Source: Nakamurella alba (lineage in GTDB: Bacteria; Actinomycetota; Actinomycetes; Mycobacteriales; Nakamurellaceae). From it: a DNA stretch of 64,000 nucleotides. The position numbers were made by a program, and so were the translations under genes. Location of the stretch: positions 186,001-250,000 of the forward strand of contig NZ_WLYK01000005.1 in assembly GCF_009707545.1 (NCBI RefSeq). The letters run 5' to 3'. The first letter of the stretch is position 1; every line of letters begins with the position of its first letter. The notes beneath the pieces were generated by a model. That model did not search any database and was not told where the DNA came from. It saw nothing but the letters and a program-made list of their open reading frames with translations. Below, one piece after another: positions 1 through 7,520 of the stretch.

Positions 1-2
1 TG

Positions 3-1163
3 CTGGCCACGGAGAGCGGCGGACAGGCAGCACTTCTGCTGTGCGATGTGGTGATCAAGTCCCCGGGTGTACCCGCCTACGGCCCGGTGGTGCGGGAGCT
101 GGAGGCGGCGGGTGTGCTGGTGGCCGGCGGTCTCGGCCTCTGGCTGATGGAGGCGCCGCGGGAGAAGGTGCTGTGCATCACCGGGTCGAAGGGCAAGTCG
201 ACCACCACCTCGATCGCCGGACACCTGTTGTCCGGACTGGGATATCGCACGTTCGTCGGCGGTAACCTGGGCAGCCCGCCGCAGGACCCGCGGGCGGCCG
301 GCGAGTACGACCGGTACGTCATCGAGGTGTCCAGCTACCAGGCCACCGACCTGCCGGTGTCGCCGCCGGTGGTGGCGGTGACCTCGCTCAGCCCGGACCA
401 CCTGCCCTGGCACGGCGGGGATCCGGAGACCTACTTCGCCGACAAGCTCTCGCTGGCAACGAATCCTGGCGTCCGAACGGTGATCGCCAACGGCGAGGAC
501 GTGCTGCTGGCCACCCGCCCCGAACTGCAGACCGGGCACACGAGGTGGGTGCGCAGCACCGACGACCCGGACGCCACCTGGATGCAGCCGCTCGGTCTGC
601 TCGGCGCGCACAACCGCCTGAACGCGATGGTCGCGCGGGAGTGCCTGCGCGCGCTGGACGTCCCCGAGGCCGACGACGCCGCGGCGCTCGAGCGGGCAGC
701 GGCCGGGTTCGCCGGCCTGGAGAGCAGGCTGCACATCGTCGGTGACGTCGGTGGCGTGACGTTCGTCGACGACGGGCTGTCGACCAACGTGCTGCCGGTG
801 CTCGCCGCGGTGGACAGCTTCCCGGACCGGCGGGTCGCGCTGCTGGTCGGCGGTCAGAGCCGCGGGATCGACTACCGACCGCTCGCCACCGGCCTGCGCC
901 GCCGCACCCTGCCGCTCGCCGTGTTCACCATGCCCGACAACGGTCCCGACATCGCCGCCGCTCTGGGCACCGAAGGCGCAGGGGACACGGTCACGGTCGA
1001 GGCCACCGCATCCCTGGCCGAGGCGGTGGCGAGGGCCTACGAGTGGGCCGCCCCGGACGGCGTCGTCCTGCTCTCGCCGGCCGCGCCCAGTTTCGGCCGG
1101 TTCAAGGACTACCGGGACCGCGGCCGGGCCTTCGTCGCCGCCATGGAGTCCCTGCGGACCTGA
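3..1163 (+). CDS. MurD-family muramyl-peptide glutamate ligase (5' truncated by window)
   Basis: The frame is open from the left edge, so the N-terminus lies outside the window; 386 residues are visible. Family role: ATP-dependent cytoplasmic addition of glutamate to UDP-MurNAc-L-Ala in peptidoglycan synthesis. Visible marks in order are KSPGVP, a P-loop ITGSKGKSTTT, SPDHLPWHG, LLGAHNRLNA and a C-terminal SPAAPSFGRFKDYRDRG that matches the MurD C-terminal block. Two positions differ from classical MurD: the P-loop has SKGK where MurD has TNGK, and the block usually DSKATN reads DDGLSTN. That recalls the MurD2 type, which adds L-Glu before MurL epimerisation. Assignment to the MurD family is firm; the MurD2 subtype is an inference. 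Confidence 0.85.
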   Translation: MATESGGQAALLLCDVVIKSPGVPAYGPVVRELEAAGVLVAGGLGLWLMEAPREKVLCITGSKGKSTTTSIAGHLLSGLGYRTFVGGNLGSPPQDPRAAGEYDRYVIEVSSYQATDLPVSPPVVAVTSLSPDHLPWHGGDPETYFADKLSLATNPGVRTVIANGEDVLLATRPELQTGHTRWVRSTDDPDATWMQPLGLLGAHNRLNAMVARECLRALDVPEADDAAALERAAAGFAGLESRLHIVGDVGGVTFVDDGLSTNVLPVLAAVDSFPDRRVALLVGGQSRGIDYRPLATGLRRRTLPLAVFTMPDNGPDIAAALGTEGAGDTVTVEATASLAEAVARAYEWAAPDGVVLLSPAAPSFGRFKDYRDRGRAFVAAMESLRT

Positions 1164-1500
1164 CCGCGCACCGCCGCCACGCACAGTCACGTAACGACAC
1201 GCACGATTCCTTCGCTCCGGTGAATGACACCCGGGCGGCCGCGTCCTAGGCTCACCATCAGCAGCGCAGACCACCGGATGCCCGCTGATCGACGACGACG
1301 ACGACTGGCGATCCGCGCGGCGGACAGTTCCGAATTGTCGGTATCAGGGTGGGAAGCAGACCCTCCTGGGATCGTGTGGCCCCCGGCAACGGGAGCAGGC
1401 AGCGGAACGGCGTGACGAACGCCGGCCCCGCCCGTCGCACTACCAGCACCGCCCTGTTCCGCCTCCCGACTTTCCAGACCGATCCCCGAAGGCAACACCC
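1164..1500. other. 337-bp intergenic region without recognised gene
   Basis: No credible coding frame or RNA gene was found between the ligase and the small CxxC protein. A TAGGCT hexamer near 1247 resembles an actinobacterial -10 element, but no start codon follows it at leaderless distance. The GC-rich stretch around 1370-1420 could fold but matched no riboswitch class I could recognise by eye. Confidence 0.4.
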
Positions 1501-1833
1501 GTGTCCACCTCCCTGATGACCTGCGAACGCTGCGGCCGTGCCGACCTGCTCGGCGCGTCCGCCGGGCTCTACTCGACCGCCGACCCCGTCCAGTTCGCCG
1601 TGCTGGCGGCCGGCGAGGGACGCAGCCACCTCTGCGGACTGTGCGCGACCACCGCCGCCGGCGAGATCGTCCTCACCCCCGTGCGTGACGCGGTCGCCGC
1701 CGGCAGCAGCCTCTTCGCCGAACTGACCGTGCTGGCCGAACGACGCCCCCGCCGGAAGGCCGCACCGATCGCCCCGAAGCCCACCGCCCGTCGCGGCGGC
1801 CGGCACCGCGCGGCCCTCGCCGCCGCCGTCTGA
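1501..1833 (+). CDS. Small CxxC/CxxC hypothetical protein
   Basis: A 110-residue protein starting at GTG; an in-frame ATG five codons downstream is an alternative start. Two cysteine pairs, CERC near residue 8 and CGLC near residue 47, could hold a zinc ion in a split zinc ribbon. The last 35 residues are rich in Arg, Lys, Ala and Pro, a basic tail that could bind nucleic acid. I do not recognise the family. It ends 9 bp before the end of the convergent GH114-like lipoprotein gene and has its own long upstream region, so it is probably monocistronic. Coding status rests on the open frame, codon usage and the cysteine pattern. Confidence 0.6.
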   Translation: MSTSLMTCERCGRADLLGASAGLYSTADPVQFAVLAAGEGRSHLCGLCATTAAGEIVLTPVRDAVAAGSSLFAELTVLAERRPRRKAAPIAPKPTARRGGRHRAALAAAV

Positions 1834-1842
1834 CTCCGCGAC

Positions 1843-2670
1843 TCAGCAGCCGTCCCGGACGTAACCGTCCGATCCCGCGACCGCCAACAGCCGGTCGCGC
1901 AACACGATCGTGGCCGGCCGGGCCGGGTCCGCGCAGGCCGCCGCCCAGTCCGCGGCCGTCGCGCCGACCTCGGTGTCGGAGTACTCGATGTCGAGCACCG
2001 CGTCCCCGTAGACATCGGTGTAGGCGGCGCACTCGTCGTAGACCAGGCACTCCTCGGCGACCACGAAGTCGTAGCCGATCTCGTCCGGCCCGCGGGCGCC
2101 CAGCTGCGGGGTGTTCTTCTGGCCGGCCGCCAGCCCGAGCTGATGGATCCGCTGCACCAGCAGCGCTGCGAAGGCGATGTTGCCGTCCTCCGTCAGCCGT
2201 CCGCCGGAGCGGGTCCACGAGTCGAGGTTGTCCAGCTCGATCGCGTCGAAACCGTCCGCCGCGCAACCGGTCAGCGTCGGGTCCAGCACCGCCACCAGTC
2301 GCTCCCGCTTCGCCTCCGTCGTGGTGTCCAGCAGCAGCTCGTCCGGCCAGCCCTCGTCGATCACCGGGGTGCCGTCCGACTCCAGCAGGACCAGGTCCTG
2401 CCGCTCCGCCAGCCACTTCTCGCGGTCCTGCGGTTGGGACTGGAAACCGTTGACGTAGCAGATGTTCCACACCCCGGCGGCCGGCTCGTCGCTGCTGTCC
2501 CGGGCCACCACCCCGACCCCCGCCGCCGGCGGGTAGCCACCCCCGAGCTGGTAGTCCGCGCCCACCCCCGCCGGCCAGAGTTGCACCGGAGCAGCGGTCA
2601 CCGGCGCCTGCGCCGAAGAGCCGCAGCCCGCGACCGTCAACAGTAGGACCACCCAGACCGCCGGCCGCAT
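1843..2670 (-). CDS. Secreted lipoprotein with GH114-like (endo alpha-1,4-polygalactosaminidase) domain
   Basis: A 275-residue lipoprotein: residues 1-15 form a signal peptide ending in a lipobox with Cys16 (LTVAGC). The mature part follows the GH114/TM1410 TIM-barrel pattern: early WNICYVNGFQ, ERLVAVLDPTL, the acidic FDAIELDNLDSW block expected to carry catalytic acids, GLAAGQKNTPQ, DFVVAEECLVY and a terminal IVLRDRLLAV. GH114 enzymes cleave polygalactosamine; the true substrate here is unknown. The ATG at 2670 was chosen because it places the signal peptide correctly; a GTG two codons upstream is possible. It is divergent from the ArsR gene, with 57 bp between the two start codons. Confidence 0.75.
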   Translation of the reverse strand: MRPAVWVVLLLTVAGCGSSAQAPVTAAPVQLWPAGVGADYQLGGGYPPAAGVGVVARDSSDEPAAGVWNICYVNGFQSQPQDREKWLAERQDLVLLESDGTPVIDEGWPDELLLDTTTEAKRERLVAVLDPTLTGCAADGFDAIELDNLDSWTRSGGRLTEDGNIAFAALLVQRIHQLGLAAGQKNTPQLGARGPDEIGYDFVVAEECLVYDECAAYTDVYGDAVLDIEYSDTEVGATAADWAAACADPARPATIVLRDRLLAVAGSDGYVRDGC

Positions 2671-2718
2671 CCGCACCGGTCCATGGTGACGGATTCCCGC
2701 ACCCAGCCCATCCTCTAT

Positions 2719-2740
2719 TATCTGCGCATGCGCGCAGATA
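2719..2740. promoter_or_regulatory. Palindromic ArsR/SmtB-type operator overlapping the regulator start codon
   Basis: The arms TATCTGCGC and GCGCAGATA are perfect inverted repeats around ATGC. This is the form of SmtB/NmtR/CadC-class metalloregulator operators. The ATG of the regulator gene (2728-2730) lies in the centre, so transcription probably starts close to the palindrome and repressor would block its own promoter. Confidence 0.75.
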
Positions 2741-3081
2741 CGCGAGAAGAACTCCGCACCGACGACGTCGACCTGGCGGTCGAGGTGTTCCGGATGCTGG
2801 CCGACCCCACGCGGATCCGGATCCTGCACGCCCTGCTTGACGCCGAGCTGCCGGTCAACGACCTGGCCACAGCGGTCGGCGCGAACCCCTCCAGCGTGTC
2901 CCGCCACCTGGCGAAACTGCGAATGGCGCGGCTGGTCCGGACCCGGCGGGAGGGCACCCGGGTGCACTACCGACTGGAGAACGACCACGTCGCGCGGCTG
3001 GTGGTCGACGGCCTGCACCATGCCGAGCACGCCGGACCGGCGGTCCCCCGGCACCACCTCGAGCCGGTAACGGTCCGATGA
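2728..3081 (+). CDS. ArsR/SmtB-family metal-responsive repressor
   Basis: A 117-residue winged-helix regulator. The core runs from FRMLADPTRIRILHALL through the recognition region NPSSVSRHLAKLRMARLV to the wing RREGTRVHYRLENDHV. The C-terminus is rich in His (HHAEHAGPAVPRHHLE), suitable for metal ligands of the alpha-5 type. I chose the ATG inside the palindrome, which gives a normal ArsR length; the frame is open 45 bp further upstream, but that would place coding sequence over the operator. The last four bases overlap the start of the His-tailed exporter gene (ATGA), so the two are translationally coupled. Inference: the metal sensed is a divalent cation such as Zn, Ni or Co rather than arsenite, since no CxC-type ligand pair is visible. 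Confidence 0.85.
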   Translation: MRADTREELRTDDVDLAVEVFRMLADPTRIRILHALLDAELPVNDLATAVGANPSSVSRHLAKLRMARLVRTRREGTRVHYRLENDHVARLVVDGLHHAEHAGPAVPRHHLEPVTVR

Positions 3082-4127
3082 TCGCCACCCTGCGGAACTC
3101 CGGGGTCCGGGCGGCGCTGGTCTCGGCGCTGCTGTTCGGGGCGAGCGCCCCCGCCTCGAAACTGCTGCTCGACTCGATCGACCCGCTGCTGCTCGCCGGG
3201 CTGCTCTACCTCGGCTCCGGTCTCGGACTCGGCCTGTACCGGTTGATCCGGCGCAGCCCGCGGGTGGTGCCGGCCCGGTCCGATCTGGCCCCGTTGGGCG
3301 GTGCGATCCTGGCCGGCGGCATCGTCGGCCCGGTGCTGCTGCTTCTCGGGCTGTCCGCGATGCCGGCCTCCGGGGCGTCACTGCTGCTCAACGCCGAGGC
3401 GGTCGCGACGGCGGTCCTGGCCTGGACGGTCTTCCGGGAGAACGTGGACCGGCGGATCGCCCTCGGCCTGGTGTGCATCGTCGCCGGGGCGGTGGTGATC
3501 ACCGTCCCGGACGGCGTCGCCTGGGGCGAGATCTGGCCGTCCCTGGCCGTTCTCGGTGCCTGCCTGGCGTGGGGGCTGGACAACAACCTGACCCGCACGG
3601 TGGCGCTCACCGACGCGTCCTGGCTGGCCGCGGTCAAGGGACTGGTGGCCGGGCCGGTCAACCTGACCCTCGGCATCGTCGCGGGCGCCGCGCTGCCGAC
3701 GGTCGGCGCGATCGCCGGGGCACTGCTGGTCGGGCTGCTGTCGTACGGGATCAGCCTGGTGCTGTTCATCGTCGCGCTGCGCGAGGTCGGCACCGCGCGG
3801 GCCGGCGCGTACTACTCGGTGGCCCCGTTCCTCGGTGCGGTGCTCGTCCTGCTGCTCGGCGAGCCGTTGACCTGGCCGCTGCTGGTGGCCGCCGTGCTGA
3901 TGGGCATCGGTGTCTGGCTGCACCTGACCGAGCGGCACTCGCACGAGCACCACCACCCGGCCCAGCACCATGCCCACCACCACGTGCACACCGACGGCCA
4001 CCACGACCACGAGCACCCGCCCGGCACGGTCGTCGGCCGCCGCGGTCACTCCCACCCGCACGAGCACCGCGAGCTGGTGCACACGCATCCGCACTTCCCG
4101 GACAGCCACCACCGGCACCGGCACTGA
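3078..4127 (+). CDS. EamA/DMT-family transporter with histidine-rich C-terminal tail
   Basis: A 349-residue inner-membrane protein with about ten predicted helices in two EamA halves (residues about 10-280), typical of drug/metabolite transporters. The remarkable part is the last 65-70 residues: a soluble tail with roughly 27 His interspersed with Asp and Glu (HEHHHPAQHHAHHH, HDHEHPP, HSHPHEHRE). Such tails bind Zn, Ni or Co in metal transporters. The gene is coupled by ATGA overlap to an ArsR repressor with a canonical operator, so metal-induced efflux is the simplest role. The alternative is export of a metal-chelated metabolite. EamA membership is firm, metal efflux is inferred from context. 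Confidence 0.85.
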   Translation: MIATLRNSGVRAALVSALLFGASAPASKLLLDSIDPLLLAGLLYLGSGLGLGLYRLIRRSPRVVPARSDLAPLGGAILAGGIVGPVLLLLGLSAMPASGASLLLNAEAVATAVLAWTVFRENVDRRIALGLVCIVAGAVVITVPDGVAWGEIWPSLAVLGACLAWGLDNNLTRTVALTDASWLAAVKGLVAGPVNLTLGIVAGAALPTVGAIAGALLVGLLSYGISLVLFIVALREVGTARAGAYYSVAPFLGAVLVLLLGEPLTWPLLVAAVLMGIGVWLHLTERHSHEHHHPAQHHAHHHVHTDGHHDHEHPPGTVVGRRGHSHPHEHRELVHTHPHFPDSHHRHRH

Positions 4128-4172
4128 GCTGGGAAGATACTGACTGTCGGGGGTACCGGGCACCGTGCAGGT

Positions 4173-5051
4173 ATGCGTATCGCCGTCACCACCCCCACCG
4201 GCAACGTCGGATCCCGGCTCACCGAGCTGCTGCTGCAGGCGGGTGTCCGCCCCGTGCTGCTGCTGCGGGACGCCGGCAAGCTGCCCGACCACGTCCGTGA
4301 GCTGGCCGACGTCCACGAGGGCGACCTCGACGACGCAGGCTTCGTCCGGACCGCCACCGAGGGGGTCGACGCGCTGTACTGGGTGAGCCCCGAGGACCTG
4401 ATGGCCGAGGATCCGAACGCGCTCACCGAGGCCCGCGCCGGCCACGCTGCGGCCGCGATCCGGGCCAACGGCATCCGCCGGGTCGTGGTGCAGTCCAGCG
4501 TCGGCGCCGAGAAGAAGCACGGCGCCGGACTGATCGACGGCCTGGCCCGGGCCGAGGAGCAGCTCACCGGGACCGACGCCCAGGTACGGATCCTGCGCTG
4601 CGGCTACTTCTTCACCAACCTGCTGATGGACCCGGACGCGATCGGCCGCGGCGAGATCATCACGGTCGGCGCCACCGACGTCCCGATGCCCTGGGTCGCG
4701 CCCGACGACATCGCGGTGGTCGCCGCTGTCTCGCTGCTGTCGACGGAGTGGACGACCGACGTGCAGGCGGTGCACGGACCGGAGGACATCAGCTGGCAGC
4801 AGGCGGCGGACATCCTGGCCGACGTGCTCGGCCACCCGTTCCGGGTGCTGACCCCGACACCGGAGGAGCAGCAGGCACTGATGGAGAAGTCGGGCGTTCC
4901 CACCGGCGCCGCCCGTGGTCTGATCGAGATGACCACCGGCCTGGCCGATCTCGTGCCGGAGCAGCCCCGCACCCCGCTCACCACGACGCCGACCACGCTG
5001 GCGGAATGGGCGGTGGCGCACCTCAGGCCGGCGTCAGCTCCAGCACCGTGA
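4173..5051 (+). CDS. NmrA/HSCARG-like NAD(P)-binding protein
   Basis: A 292-residue atypical short-chain dehydrogenase-fold protein. The N-terminal glycine motif TTPTGNVGSRL binds NAD(P); later VVVQSSVGAEKKHG and LRCGYFFTNLL occupy the positions of the degenerate catalytic region, and the classical YxxxK is not evident. Such proteins act as redox-sensing regulators or as quinone/isoflavone-type reductases; the substrate cannot be told. The start is the ATG shortly after a weak GC-rich leader. The 3' end overlaps the convergent metallophosphatase gene by 29 bp. Confidence 0.8.
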   Translation: MRIAVTTPTGNVGSRLTELLLQAGVRPVLLLRDAGKLPDHVRELADVHEGDLDDAGFVRTATEGVDALYWVSPEDLMAEDPNALTEARAGHAAAAIRANGIRRVVVQSSVGAEKKHGAGLIDGLARAEEQLTGTDAQVRILRCGYFFTNLLMDPDAIGRGEIITVGATDVPMPWVAPDDIAVVAAVSLLSTEWTTDVQAVHGPEDISWQQAADILADVLGHPFRVLTPTPEEQQALMEKSGVPTGAARGLIEMTTGLADLVPEQPRTPLTTTPTTLAEWAVAHLRPASAPAP

Positions 5052-6174
5052 TGTCCATCGGTGCGCCGATCCGGGCCGGCGGTCCCCAGAACCGGCAGCC
5101 GTTGGTCACGAACACCTGGGTGTCGCCGAAGGCGTAGTAGCCGGACAGCGTCCGGGTGGTGGCGCCGACGATCCACACACCGGGGTAGAACTGGCCGCCG
5201 TGGGTGTGCCCGGCCAGCAGCAGGTCGACGTCCTGCGCGATCGCGTCGTCCAGCACCACCGGGTTGTGGCTCAGCAGGATCGCCGGCTGCCCGGCGGCCC
5301 GGCCGGCCAGTGCCGCGGGCACGTCCGGCCCGAGACCCTGCGACTCGCCCTGGATGTCGTGCGTGCCGGCGAGCAGTACCCCGCGCACCTGCACCGACTC
5401 GTTGGCCAGCACCCGCACACCGATCGTCGGGAACCACTGCATCCAGCTCGCCACGTCGAAGTAGAACTCGTGGTTGCCGGTGACGAAGAAGGTGCCCACG
5501 GTGGGCCGCAGGTCGGCCAGCGGCGCCAGGTCGGCGGCCAGGGTGGCCGCATCACCGTCACTGAAATCTCCGGCCAGGCAGACGATGTCGGGGTTCTGCG
5601 CGTTGACGATGTCGACGATGCGGCGGGTGTCGTCGTGCCGGGTGAGGCTGCCGACGTGCAGGTCGGAGATCAGCACGATCCGCATCCCGGCCGCCTCGGC
5701 CGGCAGGTTCCGGATGGCGATCGACCGGCGCAGCACCCGCGGTGTGCCCAACGCACCGGCCAGCGACACCCCGGTCAGCACGGCGCCGCCGGCGACGATC
5801 GCCCCGGCCAGCACCCGCTCGAACAGCACCCGCCGGGTCACCTTCTCGCCGCGGGCGGCAGCACGGCGCCGGTCGACCAGCCACCGCCCGAGCCGCACCA
5901 GCTCGGCGACCAGCGCCAGGCAGCCGGTGAAGATGATGAAGGAGTAGCCGAGCCAGGCCGGCCAGCCGACCACCCGCTGGAAGCCCATCGGCATGGCGAA
6001 CTGCCCGAACAGCGCCACCGGCGCCGACAGCACGACCAGCGCGGCGAGCACCGTGCCGATCCACCACGGGGTCGAGAAGCGGGTGGTGGTCCGGGCGATC
6101 AGCCGCCACCACAGGTACACCCCGGCACCGGCGAACATCGCCGAGCTCATGAACACCCAGAACGGCACGCTCAC
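5023..6174 (-). CDS. Membrane-anchored metallophosphoesterase
   Basis: A 383-residue protein with four predicted N-terminal membrane segments (residues about 5-150) and a C-terminal calcineurin-type phosphoesterase domain. All metal motifs are present in order: LISDLHVGS (DxH), LAGDFSDG (GD), VTGNHEFY (GNHE), LSHN and LLAGHTHGGQF (GHTH). The YkuE-like layout suggests a phosphodiesterase, possibly on lipid or nucleotide substrates, with the catalytic domain attached to the membrane. The GTG start overlaps the stop of the upstream FAD oxidase gene (GTGA), so the two are coupled. The 3' end overlaps the convergent NmrA-like gene. Confidence 0.88.
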   Translation of the reverse strand: MSVPFWVFMSSAMFAGAGVYLWWRLIARTTTRFSTPWWIGTVLAALVVLSAPVALFGQFAMPMGFQRVVGWPAWLGYSFIIFTGCLALVAELVRLGRWLVDRRRAAARGEKVTRRVLFERVLAGAIVAGGAVLTGVSLAGALGTPRVLRRSIAIRNLPAEAAGMRIVLISDLHVGSLTRHDDTRRIVDIVNAQNPDIVCLAGDFSDGDAATLAADLAPLADLRPTVGTFFVTGNHEFYFDVASWMQWFPTIGVRVLANESVQVRGVLLAGTHDIQGESQGLGPDVPAALAGRAAGQPAILLSHNPVVLDDAIAQDVDLLLAGHTHGGQFYPGVWIVGATTRTLSGYYAFGDTQVFVTNGCRFWGPPARIGAPMDITVLELTPA

Positions 6175-7520
6175 GGGCCGAGCACCGCGTGCGGGTGCAG
6201 GATCCCGGCCGGGTCCAGCGCCCACTTGATCCGCCTGAAGGCCTCGATCTCCGCCTCGGACCGGCCGAGCCCCAGCCACTCCCGTTTCGCCAGCCCGATG
6301 CCGTGCTCGGAGGCGATGGACCCGCCCAGGTCGGCGACCATCCGCAGCACGGTGTCCTCCAGGCGGTGGGTGTCCGCCGCCGGCACCCCGGTGATGTTGG
6401 TGTGCACGTTGCCGTCGGCCAGGTGGCCGAACAGCCAGACCCGGGCGTCCGGTACCAGCCCGGCGACGACCGACGGCAGCCGGTCCAGGTACTCGCCGGC
6501 GGTGGCCATCGGCAGCGTGACGTCGAGCTTGATGACAGAACCGCGGGTGGCGATCGACTCGGTGTGCCGCTCCCGGTAGGCCCACAGCGCGGCCCGGCCC
6601 GGCGCGTCGTCGGCGATGGCGGCGTCCTGCACCCCGGGCAGGTCCTCGCAGGCCTGCACCAGCGCCTCCGCCGAGCCGTCCACCTCGAGCAGCAGATAGG
6701 CGCCGTGCTCCTCCGGCAGCACCGCGCCCAGCCCGGTCACCTCCCGCACCAGGGCGAGCCCGGCCGGCAGGAAGAACTCGACCGCGGAGACACCGGCGAT
6801 CCGCCGGGCGAACCCGGCCGCGACGACCGCGTCCGCGGGGGAGGCCAGGCCGAGCACGGCAACCGCGGACGGGCCGGGGGCCGGCACCAGCCGCAGCCGG
6901 ACCCGGGTCAGCACCGCCAGCGTCCCCTCGCTGCCGGCCAGCAGCGACGGCAGGTGGTAGCCGGTGTTGTCCCTGGTCAGGCCGCCGAGGTGGGAGAGCA
7001 CGGAACCGTCGGACAGCACCGCCTCGACCCCGATGACCTGACGCCGGGTGTCGCCGTGGCGGAGCACGCGCAGCCCGCCGGCGTTGGTGGCGACGGTGCC
7101 ACCGACGGTGCAGGAGTCCCGGCTGGCCAGGTCCACCCCGTAGGCCAGGCCGGCTGACGCGGCGGCGGCATGCACCGCGCCGATGGTCTCGCCGGCGCCG
7201 GCCAGCAGCTGGCCGGCCACCTCGTCCACCTCCAGTCCGTGCAGCCGGCCGGTGTGCAGGACGATCTCGCCGTGCAGCGGCACCGAGGCGCCGACCAGAC
7301 CGGTGTTCCCGCCCTGCGGCAGCACCGCGGTGCCGGCGGCGGCGCAGGCGGCCAGCACCGCGGACACCTGGCCGGTGTCGGCCGGCCGGACCACCACCCC
7401 GGCCTCCGCGGCGAACCGCCCGGTCCAGTCCCGCAGGTGCCCGGCGACCAGGTCCGGCTCGGTCAGCACATGCTCCGGGCCGACGATCCCGCGCAGCTCG
7501 TCCAGCAGCGCGGCCGTCAC
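6171..7520 (-). CDS. FAD-linked D-2-hydroxyacid dehydrogenase (GlcD/D2HGDH family)
   Basis: A 449-residue flavoprotein of the vanillyl-alcohol-oxidase superfamily. FAD-binding marks are PQGGNTGLVGASVP (residues about 68-81), SRDSCTVGGTVATNAGG and SLLAGSEGTLAVLT. The C-terminal substrate domain has LFGHLADGNVHTNI (metal/substrate histidines) and SEHGIGLAKREWL. Family members oxidise D-lactate, D-2-hydroxyglutarate or glycolate and pass electrons to a quinone or ETF. Its length is normal. The GTG start overlaps the malQ stop (GTGA) and its own stop overlaps the metallophosphatase start, so three unlike functions share one transcript. Confidence 0.9.
   Translation of the reverse strand: MTAALLDELRGIVGPEHVLTEPDLVAGHLRDWTGRFAAEAGVVVRPADTGQVSAVLAACAAAGTAVLPQGGNTGLVGASVPLHGEIVLHTGRLHGLEVDEVAGQLLAGAGETIGAVHAAAASAGLAYGVDLASRDSCTVGGTVATNAGGLRVLRHGDTRRQVIGVEAVLSDGSVLSHLGGLTRDNTGYHLPSLLAGSEGTLAVLTRVRLRLVPAPGPSAVAVLGLASPADAVVAAGFARRIAGVSAVEFFLPAGLALVREVTGLGAVLPEEHGAYLLLEVDGSAEALVQACEDLPGVQDAAIADDAPGRAALWAYRERHTESIATRGSVIKLDVTLPMATAGEYLDRLPSVVAGLVPDARVWLFGHLADGNVHTNITGVPAADTHRLEDTVLRMVADLGGSIASEHGIGLAKREWLGLGRSEAEIEAFRRIKWALDPAGILHPHAVLGP

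Noticed and set aside
1340-1430. Possible riboswitch or structured leader before the small CxxC gene
   Set aside because: Several GC stems can be drawn, but none fits a known class by eye, and the downstream gene gives no functional clue.
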